In this document: in pieces, positions 35,167-44,041 of the stretch | How the letters are laid out: each line of letters starts with the position of its first letter | Position numbering within the stretch: the first letter of the stretch is position 1 | Origin: Kushneria phyllosphaerae | GTDB lineage: Bacteria > Pseudomonadota > Gammaproteobacteria > Pseudomonadales > Halomonadaceae | Length of the DNA stretch: 64,000 nt | Reading direction: 5' to 3' | Assembly (NCBI RefSeq): GCF_900312995.1 | Contig: NZ_ONZI01000001.1 | Location: 992,001-1,056,000 of the forward strand | Notes under the pieces: model-generated | The model's input: only the letters and a program-made list of their open reading frames with translations | The model's database searches: none | Told to the model about the DNA's origin: nothing | Translations under genes and position numbers: made by a program

Positions 35167-35715
35167 ATGCAAAAATCTTATCGGCTCAGTACCGTCATGG
35201 GTGCTCTCCTTCTCTTTACTACCCTGTCCGCCCGGGCGGAAGTCTCCGGGCAGATCGATGCCACGCTCACTGTAGAACCGGGATGTCTCATTGATAACGG
35301 TAATGTGCCTGACGGCGGCTCGGGTTACGACTTCGGAACGCTGGATTTCGGCACCGTTTCCACCATCTGGACCAACCCCTTGCAGGCGACATTGAGCGCA
35401 TCAGGTGACGCCGGTCAGCTTTCCGTCACTTGTAGCCCCGGTGTGGATACCTTCACGGTAGCCATTGACGGTGGCACCAATAGTGATGCCGCCACACGCA
35501 ACCTTGCTTCTGACGGCACTACCGTAGCCTATGAGATATTCCGCGATAGCGGTCAGAGTATCCCTTACGAGATTAATCAGCCTGAGTCCTTTGATGTGGC
35601 CACTGGCGGTGAGTCCATTGAAGTGCCGGTCTATGGTCTGGTAGCCCCCAATCCGGATACACCGGTCGCAGCAGGCACCTATACCGATACGCTGACCCTG
35701 ACCTTCAATTTCTAG
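35167..35715 (+). CDS. csuA/B: Csu pilus major subunit (CsuA/B-like)
   Basis: A 182-residue pilin with a signal peptide (to about ARAEV) and an SCPU domain. TVEPGCLIDNG, YDFGTLDFGTVS, LSVTCSPGVDTFTVAIDGG, PVYGLV and the donor-strand-like C-terminus YTDTLTLTFNF match archaic chaperone-usher (Csu) pilins. Two cysteines (EPGC and VTC) likely form the stabilising disulphide. It is the first gene of the main csu block and probably the rod subunit. ATG at 35167 was chosen over a GTG at 35155 because the signal peptide starts at MQKSYRL. Confidence 0.85.
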   Translation: MQKSYRLSTVMGALLLFTTLSARAEVSGQIDATLTVEPGCLIDNGNVPDGGSGYDFGTLDFGTVSTIWTNPLQATLSASGDAGQLSVTCSPGVDTFTVAIDGGTNSDAATRNLASDGTTVAYEIFRDSGQSIPYEINQPESFDVATGGESIEVPVYGLVAPNPDTPVAAGTYTDTLTLTFNF

Positions 35716-35779
35716 GCATTATCCGGCTTGCCCGGGAGACTTGCGCTCCCATGCAGGGCAGATGATGGGGGGCAGGCAC

Positions 35780-36307
35780 ATGTATCGAGCATCTAGGCTC
35801 ATGGGAACGTGTCTGGTGGGGCTGTATTTAATGGGTTGGTCTGTACCGAAATGTTATGCGGCGCAGGAGAGCTTCGAAGTCAGCGCTACCGTCACGCCAG
35901 GCTGTCTGGTGCAGGGCGGTAGCGCTCAGGGTAGTAGATGGGGTGTGCTGGATTTTGGCACCCATAGTGCCTTGAGCAGTGCTGTGGTAACCACGGCACT
36001 GACGCCTTCAGAGACCATCCGATTGCAGTGCACCCGAGGGCTTTCTTTATCAATGTCGGTCAATCAGGGCCAGCACTACGGCGGTGGGGCGCGACAGCTA
36101 CAAAGTACCGGCGGGGCAGCAGTGCCTTACCGCCTTTATAGCACCAGCGCCATGGATAACGAGCTGCTGCCGGGGCAGGCCGTTTCATTAACGGCACCAG
36201 ATGATGGTGTCGATGTACAGCTACCCATCTACGGGCGGCTGCAGTTGAGCCCCGAGGACCCACCAGGCAGCTATACCGATCAGCTGATCGTGACCCTGTC
36301 CTGGTAG
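35780..36307 (+). CDS. Csu pilus subunit (CsuA or CsuB position)
   Basis: A 175-residue SCPU-domain pilin with a signal peptide ending near CYAAQ, then TVTPGCLVQGG, GVLDFGTHS, IRLQCTRG, PIYGRLQL and YTDQLIVTLSW. Only three subunit genes precede the chaperone. That equals the csuA/B, csuA, csuB count of Acinetobacter, with this one in the csuB position. A GGGGGGCAGG stretch precedes the ATG at 35780. Confidence 0.8.
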   Translation: MYRASRLMGTCLVGLYLMGWSVPKCYAAQESFEVSATVTPGCLVQGGSAQGSRWGVLDFGTHSALSSAVVTTALTPSETIRLQCTRGLSLSMSVNQGQHYGGGARQLQSTGGAAVPYRLYSTSAMDNELLPGQAVSLTAPDDGVDVQLPIYGRLQLSPEDPPGSYTDQLIVTLSW

Positions 36308-36325
36308 TCAACGAGGAGAGATCCC

Positions 36326-37063
36326 ATGCGCAAGATTCTACTCCGTTTTTTGACCACGATAGTGCTGTCGACGCTTTTGCTGCCAGTGCCAGCCGTTCTG
36401 GCGGCCAGTTCGATTCTGATCTGGCCCATCAATCCGACCCTGAGTTCTCAGGAGCGTGCCCGCCCGCTGTGGCTTGAAAATCAGGCCAATGTGCCCGCTA
36501 CCCTTCAGATTCGCATTTTGCGCTGGCAGCAGGTACAGCAGCGCAACGACTATCAGCCTCAGGATGACATCCTGCCCAGCCCGCCGGTAGTGACCATCGC
36601 ACCCGGCAAGCGCCAGCTGGTGCGCCTGACTCTGACCGGCGCTGCGCCGACGTCGGGGGAGCAGGCCTATCGCATTCTGGTCGACGAGATTCCCGATGCC
36701 CGGCAGCAGGCCCGGGAGGCGTCAGACTCGCGCGTACAGTTTCGCATGCGCTACTCGGTGCCGCTCTTTGTGACGTCAAGCGAGGTGCCAGAGCAGAGTG
36801 CACACATTGCCGAAGCGCTGCGCTGGAGCGTCATTACGGAAAACGGTCAGCGCTATCTGCGCGTGCATAACCCGGGTAGCGCTCATGCTCGATTGGCCCG
36901 TGTGCAGATGGATGGCACTACGGTTGCTGAAGGGCTGCTGGGCTATGTATTGGCCGGGACGACTAAACAATGGCCGCTCCCGAACAACATGAATGCCGGG
37001 CGGAGTTTGACTGCTACCGTCAATGGTGCCGACCCTGTCAAGCTGCACTACGCAGGGTCGTAA
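36326..37063 (+). CDS. csuC: Periplasmic pilus chaperone CsuC
   Basis: A 245-residue PapD-like chaperone of the archaic (sigma) class, with a signal peptide to about residue 26. SSILIWPINPTLSSQERARPLWLENQ forms the first strands, TIAPGKRQLVRLT follows, then AYRILVDEIP and FRMRYSVPLFV. It delivers subunits to the usher by donor-strand complementation. Its TAA overlaps the usher ATG (TAATG). Confidence 0.88.
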   Translation: MRKILLRFLTTIVLSTLLLPVPAVLAASSILIWPINPTLSSQERARPLWLENQANVPATLQIRILRWQQVQQRNDYQPQDDILPSPPVVTIAPGKRQLVRLTLTGAAPTSGEQAYRILVDEIPDARQQAREASDSRVQFRMRYSVPLFVTSSEVPEQSAHIAEALRWSVITENGQRYLRVHNPGSAHARLARVQMDGTTVAEGLLGYVLAGTTKQWPLPNNMNAGRSLTATVNGADPVKLHYAGS

Positions 37064-39450
37064 TGTATTCGGCGACCATGCGAGACATCATGTGGCTGAA
37101 GCTGATGTTGTCTCTGGCAGTACTGACTGCCCACCCTGTCAGAGCCGATGAACTGCCGCCGCCGCCAAAGGCCGTGCCCGACATGCTCATGACGCTGGAA
37201 CTGGCACCGGTCATCAACGGCGCCGCCCAGGGGGAGACCATTCCTGTTCGCTATTACCAGAGTCGCGCCACGGTACGTCGTGAAGATCTCGCGAACATGG
37301 GCGTGCCGGTGCCGCCAGGTAATGAAGTATGGCTGGAGCAGGATGACCTGCCAGATATTGATTTCGAATATGATGCGCCTGGCCAGCGTCTTCTGATCAC
37401 CGTTCCCCCCGAACAACTGGCGAATCAGTATCTCGGTGCGCCATCGCGTCAGCGCCATCAGGCACAGGCAGGCCAAGGGGCGTTATTCAATTATGATTTT
37501 TACTCAAGCCATCAAAGCGACTATCGCTACGCTAGTCTGTGGCACGAGGCGCGAGGCTTTGGTGACTACGGTGTGTTCTCCACTACCGGTCGCTGGCGGC
37601 AAACGCTCTCTGGTGTTGATACTGGAGAGTCAGGGTATCTGCGTTACGACAGCTGGTGGCGTTTTCATGATACGAACACCATGAATACCTGGCAGGTGGG
37701 CGACATGATCAGCGGCTCGCTGGCCTGGAGCCGCTCGGTACGCATGGGCGGAGTGAAATTTTCGCGAAACTTTTCACTGCGTCCGGATTTGATCACGTAT
37801 CCGTTGCCCACCTTCAATGGCACCAGTGCCGTGCCGGGTACGGTGGATCTATTTGTCAATGGCACTCGCTCACGCTCGCAGAATGTCGCGCCCGGCCCCT
37901 TTACCCTGACCGATGTGCCCTACATCAATGGTGCAGGTGAAGCCGTGGTGGTGACCGAGGATGCTCAGGGCCGGCGTGTCGCGACCTCGGTGCCCTTTTA
38001 TGTCACTAGTGACCTGCTGGATGCCGGTCTTGCTGATTACGATCTTTCAGTTGGCGCGCTACGGCGCAACTACGCCCTGCGCAGCATGGATTACGGGGCC
38101 CCTGCTGCCAGTGGTGTTTATCGTTATGGACTCAACGATACCCTGACGCTGGAAACCCATGGTGAGGTAGCCGAGGGGTTGAGTCTTGCCGGTGTTGGCA
38201 GCGTCATGCGGCTTGGGCGATTGGGGGTGCTGAATCTGGCGGCCAGCGGCAGTAAGCACGAGGAAGGCAGTGGTTGGCAGCAAAGTGTTGGCTATCAGTA
38301 CACCCGGTCCGGTTTCAATATCGGGGTGCAGCACAATCGACGCGATGAAGATTTTAGTGATCTTTCCGGCCTCGGGCTCGAGGCGGCCGTTTATGGCCGT
38401 AGCAGCACCCAGGTGAACACCAGCGTGGCGCTGGGGGAGCTGGGCTCGATCAGTGCCGGCTATTTTGATACCCGCAGTGTCGATGATACCCGCACTCGGT
38501 TACTCAACCTTTCCTGGAATCGATCACTTGGCCAGCGCAGCAATTTATTTGTTTCCGGGAATCGGGCTTTGGATGGAGAGGGCTGGAGCGTGACCGCACA
38601 GCTGTCGGTCTCACTTGGTCAGCACGGCACGCTGGCCTCCAGCGTTGAGCGGCTACCCGGAGATAATGGCTCACGCCAACGTCTTGACTATGATCGTCCC
38701 GCCCCCATTGATGGCGGCCTTGGATGGCGTCTGGGCTATGACCGGTCCAGTCGAGGCGATGACTATCGTCAGGCAGAGCTGTCGTGGCGCGGCAACCGAG
38801 GCGAAGCCCGTGTGGGTGCCTTTGGTGATCGCGATGATACCGCCTGGTGGGCAGAAGCCACCGGTGCGCTCGTGGCCATGGATGGAGACGTGTTGCTATC
38901 CCGTCAGATCAACGACGCCTTCATTCTGGTCAGCACCGAAGGCCAGGGCGATGTTCCCGTCAGCTATGAACACCGCACGATCGGTCGCACCGATGACAGT
39001 GGCCATCAGCTCATCCCCTGGGTGACGCCCTGGTATCAGGCCGTGGTGGGTATCGACACCATGGGGCTGCCGCCTGACATGCAGGCCGAGCGCGTGCGCC
39101 AGCCCGTCAGCGTGCGTGCGGGAAGCGGCTACCTGATGCGCTTTCCGATTCATCAGGTCAGAGCGGCCAGCATTCGTCTTGAAATGGCCGATGGCGAACC
39201 TGTGCCGCTGGGCAGTCTTGCAACGCTTGCACGAGGCGGAGATCAGGCAATCGTTGGCTACGACGGTCTCGTCTACTTCCAGCAGCTGTCAGGCCGTGAA
39301 CGACTTTTTGTCACGACACCTGATGGGCAGAGCTGTGACATCGAGCTTACGTTGCCCGAGGATGATGACATGCTGCATACACTGGGACCATATTCCTGTC
39401 GTCTGGAAATGGCTGATCGAAGATTGGCGCAGCCCGAGGAAATGCCATGA
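37063..39450 (+). CDS. csuD: Outer-membrane usher CsuD
   Basis: A 795-residue fimbrial usher with a signal peptide to about HPVRA. An N-terminal chaperone-binding region follows, then the 24-strand barrel and plug (FNGTSAVPGTVDLFVNGTRSRSQNVAPGPFTL and VPYINGAGEAVVVTEDAQGR are hallmark plug motifs). C-terminal domains end with SCDIELTLPEDDDMLHTLGPYSC. Length is shorter than FimD, as is typical of the archaic class. I took the ATG at 37063, translationally coupled to csuC. Confidence 0.92.
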   Translation: MYSATMRDIMWLKLMLSLAVLTAHPVRADELPPPPKAVPDMLMTLELAPVINGAAQGETIPVRYYQSRATVRREDLANMGVPVPPGNEVWLEQDDLPDIDFEYDAPGQRLLITVPPEQLANQYLGAPSRQRHQAQAGQGALFNYDFYSSHQSDYRYASLWHEARGFGDYGVFSTTGRWRQTLSGVDTGESGYLRYDSWWRFHDTNTMNTWQVGDMISGSLAWSRSVRMGGVKFSRNFSLRPDLITYPLPTFNGTSAVPGTVDLFVNGTRSRSQNVAPGPFTLTDVPYINGAGEAVVVTEDAQGRRVATSVPFYVTSDLLDAGLADYDLSVGALRRNYALRSMDYGAPAASGVYRYGLNDTLTLETHGEVAEGLSLAGVGSVMRLGRLGVLNLAASGSKHEEGSGWQQSVGYQYTRSGFNIGVQHNRRDEDFSDLSGLGLEAAVYGRSSTQVNTSVALGELGSISAGYFDTRSVDDTRTRLLNLSWNRSLGQRSNLFVSGNRALDGEGWSVTAQLSVSLGQHGTLASSVERLPGDNGSRQRLDYDRPAPIDGGLGWRLGYDRSSRGDDYRQAELSWRGNRGEARVGAFGDRDDTAWWAEATGALVAMDGDVLLSRQINDAFILVSTEGQGDVPVSYEHRTIGRTDDSGHQLIPWVTPWYQAVVGIDTMGLPPDMQAERVRQPVSVRAGSGYLMRFPIHQVRAASIRLEMADGEPVPLGSLATLARGGDQAIVGYDGLVYFQQLSGRERLFVTTPDGQSCDIELTLPEDDDMLHTLGPYSCRLEMADRRLAQPEEMP

Positions 39451-40436
39451 TCCATCGTGAGTGGCTGAGTGCCATCATGCTCTGCTTCGGGATAATTTAC
39501 GCCTTGCCTGCGCAAGCAGACTGTGAGGTGGATAGCGTTAGTGGCAGCCTGGGTAGTGTCCCCTCGACCCAGACTGGTCAGAGCTATCAAACCCAGGTTG
39601 CCGGTGGGCTTGGTTGTTCAGGCGCTGCTCTTCAGTTCGCCGGTAATGACAGGGCGGATGCGACAATCACGGGCACCAGCAATAACCTGGCGCTGGTCAA
39701 TGCGGCCGGTGATCGCATCCCTTATCAGATATATGGTGATTCCAGCTTCGAGGACCTGCTTTCAATTGGTGCGCAGACCAGCTTTATGGACTTCAATCTG
39801 GTCAATATTGGCGGATTGTTCGGCGGTCCCGAAAACAATATTCCTCTTTATATTCGAACCCGGCCGACCCGGCAGATCTCGGCCGGCGTCTATAAAGACA
39901 CCATTGTTGTACGCTGGGATTACAGTGTCTGTACCGGTGCCGGTGCGTTCGGCATATGTCTTGGCCGCTCCCGCGGAAACAAGACAGCCTCGCTTGATCT
40001 GACCATGACCATCACCCCGGACTGTCTGATCAATGCGCCGGACATCAGTTTTGGCAGTGCCCCTCTGGTATCTGGATTTGGCGAAGTGAACCAGTCGCTG
40101 TCGCTATTTTGTACCAAAGGTAGCACCTTTCAGGTGGGTCTGAGCGCAGGTAGTCACGCCCGCAGCGGCGAGCGTTTCATGGCCAGCAGCAGCGGAGAGC
40201 TGTTGCGCTATCGGATTCTGAAACCCGACCGCACCCCCTGGCGAGACATCAACAGCGGCCAGGCGCGCAGCCATCTTGATGCCGATCGCAATCCTGGGCT
40301 CGGTCTTGGCGGCGGCCCCGGTATCAATGGCAGCCAGTCTCAGGAGTTTAACTACCGCGCCGTGATCGACCCCGATCAGGCCACGCCATCACCAGGCACT
40401 TATACCGATCAGGTAGTGGTCACCGTGGAGTTTTGA
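39447..40436 (+). CDS. csuE: Csu tip adhesin CsuE
   Basis: A 329-residue secreted protein with a signal peptide to about PAQA and two SCPU domains. The first, with CEVDSVSGSLGS, covers about residues 26-160. The second, with TPDCLINAPDISFG and LSLFCTKGSTFQVGLS, covers about 185-329. This two-domain layout defines CsuE, the tip adhesin whose hydrophobic loops bind abiotic surfaces in Acinetobacter. It overlaps csuD by 4 bp and ends the operon. Confidence 0.88.
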   Translation: MIHREWLSAIMLCFGIIYALPAQADCEVDSVSGSLGSVPSTQTGQSYQTQVAGGLGCSGAALQFAGNDRADATITGTSNNLALVNAAGDRIPYQIYGDSSFEDLLSIGAQTSFMDFNLVNIGGLFGGPENNIPLYIRTRPTRQISAGVYKDTIVVRWDYSVCTGAGAFGICLGRSRGNKTASLDLTMTITPDCLINAPDISFGSAPLVSGFGEVNQSLSLFCTKGSTFQVGLSAGSHARSGERFMASSSGELLRYRILKPDRTPWRDINSGQARSHLDADRNPGLGLGGGPGINGSQSQEFNYRAVIDPDQATPSPGTYTDQVVVTVEF

Positions 40437-40812
40437 GAGGGAACGAACGTTGGGGGAGAGGGGGTATCGTGCGTGGCAGAAACCGGTGCGGTGATTGCAT
40501 GTCACGAGAAAGGAAATTTAAAAGCACATCCATGTGCAGAGCCCACATGGTGGCGAGGCTCGTCCTTGAATAAGGAATGTCGCATAAACATTGGGCAATT
40601 AACATCGCTCGAAAGGAGTATTAATCCCTGGAAAAGCTTACCGCTCTGCGCCAGTACCTGATCAATGGCTGTTCCCATGCCGGTGGGGATGAGTTGCACC
40701 GGAGCGTGTAACGAGAACGTTTGCCATCTCCCATGGGCGCAGGGATTTACCGCTGGCGATCGTCAATGTCCGGGGAGGTTCCAATCGTCAAGACGCCGAT
40801 AAGCGCTGGTCG
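40437..40812. other. 376-bp gap downstream of csuE
   Basis: No gene is evident. The only clear structure is a 7-bp perfect hairpin, CCATGTG (40530-40536) / CACATGG (40544-40550). Read on the minus strand it continues into GATGTGCTTTTAAATTT, a weak terminator-like tail for the minus-strand gene at 40813. Short ORFs here have no supported start sites. Confidence 0.35.
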
Positions 40813-41019
40813 TTACATTTTCTGATCAGGATGCACATCGCCCGGGCCAGGGTTATCGGTCGCCGAGCGGTTGAGCGTGTCGCAGCGGCGTTTGGCCTCT
40901 TCTTCAGGGTCATAAAGGCTTTCCTGCTCAAGAGTGTCGTCATCAAAAACGATAAATTCGGGGTCATTGCTGGCCGCCAGGGTGGCAGTCGGCAGGGCAG
41001 GCTTGTAGACATGGGTCAT
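40813..41019 (-). CDS. Small acidic hypothetical protein
   Basis: A 68-residue product (MTHVYKPALPT start) with an acidic middle (FIVFDDDTLEQESLYDPEEEA) and a short basic-Cys segment (KRRCDTLN). No family is recognised; no signal peptide. GGAGGG lies 8 bases ahead of the ATG at 41019, and a further in-frame ATG at 41034 also has an AGAAGG site, so the start is uncertain. Confidence 0.5.
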   Translation of the reverse strand: MTHVYKPALPTATLAASNDPEFIVFDDDTLEQESLYDPEEEAKRRCDTLNRSATDNPGPGDVHPDQKM

Positions 41020-41152
41020 GTCAGCGCCCTCCATGGGGGAACCTTCTCACTCTAGTCCTGTAGCGTTCACCTTGCTGGCACGCAATGGTCTCGTTTGCCG
41101 GTATCCACCTGCGAACGAGGCATTGAGTCATCAGGGCGACGGTGCCTTTTCA

Positions 41153-41794
41153 TCAGGATGAATGCCTTGCCCGATGACGACCCACCAGTGCATTCCACGC
41201 CGTAAACACCGCACCCAGTGCCAGCATGGCGGCAATCGCCAGCAGGGCGTGTCGACCCAGATGATTATTGAGAGGAATGGCGAGCGCGGCGCCGGCGACC
41301 AGCGCGCTCCAGCGCACCAGCCCGTCCAGCCCGGCCTTGAAGTTGCCTTCGGCAAAGGCGCGCCCGGTTCTGACCAGCATGCCGGTCAAAAAGGTCACCC
41401 CTGATTCGTTGCCGCTGACCTGGTTGAGTGTGCCCATGGCCGCGGCAATGAAAAGCACGGTGATAAACGGGTAGTCATCGCTGTGGGCAAAGGGCATCGA
41501 CGCGCTCATCAAAAGGGATGTGAGCAGCAAAATGACCGTGGGGCGCCAGCGTCTGGCGCGCATCCCGATCCACGCCCCCAGCGCCGTGGCAGTGAAAAAG
41601 GCCGCGATGACCGCGGCCAGCGGCGTAATGCCGGCCCAGTTACCTTCTCCGATATGGCGCCCGATGTGCGAGCTGTTGCCGGTCATGTAGACCGCCAGCA
41701 GATCGCGACTGTGCAGATAAATCAGCGCGTCCGTGGCGCCTGCCACCATGAACAGCAGCGCAAAGGCCGGGAATGGAATCTTTCTATCCAGCAT
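41153..41794 (-). CDS. DUF1275 (YoaK-like) membrane protein
   Basis: A 213-residue protein with about six hydrophobic segments. FALLFMVAGATDALIYL at the start and AVYMTGNSSHIG, then NQVSGNESGVTFLTGMLVRTG, are the conserved DUF1275 blocks. The family is widespread and of unknown transport function. It stands alone, facing away from the OsmC gene. Confidence 0.82.
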   Translation of the reverse strand: MLDRKIPFPAFALLFMVAGATDALIYLHSRDLLAVYMTGNSSHIGRHIGEGNWAGITPLAAVIAAFFTATALGAWIGMRARRWRPTVILLLTSLLMSASMPFAHSDDYPFITVLFIAAAMGTLNQVSGNESGVTFLTGMLVRTGRAFAEGNFKAGLDGLVRWSALVAGAALAIPLNNHLGRHALLAIAAMLALGAVFTAWNALVGRHRARHSS

Positions 41795-41979
41795 GGGGGC
41801 ACCTGAAAACGATCATGACGGCCGTGAGTGTAGTGCTTTCACACGGCCCCGTGCCGTCATCGATTTAACCTTCGCGGTGCGCCGGGAAGCCCGAAAGGCA
41901 GCGCCTGCAGTCTCCTGATCGACGTCAGTGCTCAAAATGGCGATGATAAGCCCTTACTCATGAGCGCGGAGCCGACGAC

Positions 41980-42456
41980 ATGGCAGGGCAGCAACATCAC
42001 TATCAGGTCAGGGTGCAGTGGCAGGGCTGTCGGGATACCGGCACGACCGGCTATCGCGACTATGGGCGTGAGCATCAGCTGAGCGCGCCCGGCAAGGCCC
42101 CCATTGAGGGTTCTGCCGATCCCGCCTTTCTGGGCGATGCCGATCGCTGGAATCCGGAGGAGCTGCTGGTCGGCTCACTGTCGGCCTGTCACAAGCTCTG
42201 GTATCTACACTTGTGCGCCGAGGCAGGGGTGGTCGTGCTGGCCTACGACGATCACGCCGAAGGCGAGATGGACGCGGCGCTGGGGCGATTCACCCGCGTA
42301 ACCCTGCGCCCCCGCATCACCCTGAAGGATGCCGGCCTTGAAGCGCGCGCCCGCGAGCTGCATGACAGGGCCCATGAGAAATGCTTTATCGCCGCCTCGG
42401 TCAATTTCGACATCGAGTGTCAGCCCGCGTTTGTTCAGGACGCCTGCCATGGGTGA
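41980..42456 (+). CDS. OsmC-family peroxiredoxin-like protein
   Basis: A 158-residue OsmC/Ohr-fold protein. NPEELLVGSLSACHKLWYLHLCAEAGV (about residues 60-86) contains the first redox cysteine, and HEKCFIAASVNFDIECQP the second. It would reduce organic hydroperoxides by a two-cysteine mechanism. The ATG at 41980 begins MAGQQHHYQVRVQWQG. Its end overlaps the next gene by 8 bp. Confidence 0.85.
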   Translation: MAGQQHHYQVRVQWQGCRDTGTTGYRDYGREHQLSAPGKAPIEGSADPAFLGDADRWNPEELLVGSLSACHKLWYLHLCAEAGVVVLAYDDHAEGEMDAALGRFTRVTLRPRITLKDAGLEARARELHDRAHEKCFIAASVNFDIECQPAFVQDACHG

Positions 42457-42946
42457 GCAGGTCATCTGGTATCTGGAAATGCGGGATCCAGACGCTCATC
42501 GCGCCCGCGCGCTGCCAAAGACGCTCAATGTGGTTGAGTGCGAGATCCCTCAATTTGAATTGAACCGCTTTCTCTATCGGCTGATCGGGGCCTCATGGCA
42601 GTGGGACGAGAAGCTCAAGGGTGACCAGGACGCGTGGCGGGCGATGATTGAAAGTGATGCCCATCGCACTTTCGTGGCGTATGACCGCGGCGCGATTGCC
42701 GGCTACTTCGAGCTGTACCGCCCCGATGGCATCAACGTCGAGATTCTTTATTTCGGGCTGGTGGCGGAGTTTATCGGCAGGGGCCTGGGCGCAGGGCTTT
42801 TGAGTCACGCCATCGATCAGGCCTGGCGCTGGGCTGGCACCGAGCGAGTCTGGCTGCATACCTGCTCGCTGGATCACCCGGCGGCGCTGGAAAACTATCA
42901 AAAGCGCGGCTTTACGATCTACGATGAGGAGATCGCGCCTTGTTGA
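42449..42946 (+). CDS. GNAT-family N-acetyltransferase
   Basis: A 165-residue GNAT enzyme. Motif A (FIGRGLGAGLLSHAIDQAW, about residues 109-127) binds acetyl-CoA, followed by RVWLHTCSLDHPAALENYQKRGF, the classic beta5-helix region. The acceptor is unknown. I chose the ATG at 42449, overlapping the osmC-family stop; longer frames run deep into that gene. Confidence 0.82.
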   Translation: MGEQVIWYLEMRDPDAHRARALPKTLNVVECEIPQFELNRFLYRLIGASWQWDEKLKGDQDAWRAMIESDAHRTFVAYDRGAIAGYFELYRPDGINVEILYFGLVAEFIGRGLGAGLLSHAIDQAWRWAGTERVWLHTCSLDHPAALENYQKRGFTIYDEEIAPC

Positions 42947-43113
42947 CGATCGTTGCCGTTACGACATGGTCATGGTCATGGTCCTTGACGACAGCATCGA
43001 ACGTCCGGTGGTTTCTCTCCCTCATCGCCTTGATAAGGCAGTTATCATGAGCGGTATGGCCGTCGTTGTTAACGCCTGCCGCCCTCTGCCTTTCCATGAT
43101 CGTTTCGGGATAA

Positions 43114-44001
43114 ATGTCGATGTCGTTTGTGCGCGCGCCTGTTGTGCAACGCCTGCTGCCAGTAGCCCTGCTGGTAGTGGCCATGAGCTCGATCCAGAGC
43201 GGCGCCTCCATTGCCCAGCAGCTCTTTCCGCTGGTGGGCGCCTCCGGAGCCACCTCCATTCGCCTGCTGCTGGCCGCCATTTTGATGCTGGCCATCTTCC
43301 GGCCGTGGCGTCAGCCATTGACGCGCAGCGCCTGGAAGGCCATCACCGTTTACGGTGTGGCGATGGGGCTGATGAACTTTCTGCTCTATCAGGCGCTGGT
43401 CACCGTGCCATTGGGGATTGCGGTGGCGCTCGAGTTCACCGGGCCACTGGCGGTGGCGGTGTTTACCTCACGAAGGCGTCGCGATCTGACCTGGATCGCG
43501 CTGGCCATCGTGGGACTGGCGATCCTGCTGTGGCCGGACAAGAGCGTCGAGCACGGCATTGATCTTCGGGGCGCGCTCTGTGCACTGGGCGCGGGGGTGT
43601 GCTGGGCACTCTATATTCTTTTCGGGCGCCGGGCCGGCAGCGGCAACGGCACCCAGAGTGCGGCGCTGGGCATCACCATTGCCGCGATTGTCATGGTGCC
43701 GATCGGGCTTGTCGAAGCCGGCACCGCCATCCTGTCGCCGGCCGTGCTGCCCATCGGGCTTGCCATCGCGGTGCTCTCCACAGCGCTGCCCTATACGCTC
43801 GAGATGTTCTCCCTGTCGCGGATGCCCACTCACATGTTCGGGACACTGATGAGCCTGGAGCCGGCCATCGGCGCGCTGTCGGGGCTGATCTTTCTGGGGC
43901 AGCAGCTCACGGCCCTGCAATGGCTGGCGATTGGCACCATCATCACGGCCTCGATGGGCACGACGCTGACCTCGCGTTCGGCAGCGCCCGTCCAGAGCTG
44001 A
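43114..44001 (+). CDS. rhtA: RhtA-like threonine/homoserine exporter
   Basis: A 295-residue EamA-family exporter, the same length as E. coli RhtA. Blocks such as VAMSSIQSGASIAQQLFPLVG, VPLGIAVALEFTGPLAVA, LGAGVCWALYILFGRRAG and LSTALPYTLEMFSLSRMPT match it closely. It exports threonine, homoserine and related amino acids. ATG at 43114 is used; 43120 is a possible alternative. Confidence 0.9.
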   Translation: MSMSFVRAPVVQRLLPVALLVVAMSSIQSGASIAQQLFPLVGASGATSIRLLLAAILMLAIFRPWRQPLTRSAWKAITVYGVAMGLMNFLLYQALVTVPLGIAVALEFTGPLAVAVFTSRRRRDLTWIALAIVGLAILLWPDKSVEHGIDLRGALCALGAGVCWALYILFGRRAGSGNGTQSAALGITIAAIVMVPIGLVEAGTAILSPAVLPIGLAIAVLSTALPYTLEMFSLSRMPTHMFGTLMSLEPAIGALSGLIFLGQQLTALQWLAIGTIITASMGTTLTSRSAAPVQS

Positions 44002-44041
44002 CGGAGGCCCGACATTATCAACCGGGCGCCGGGAGGCCCGC

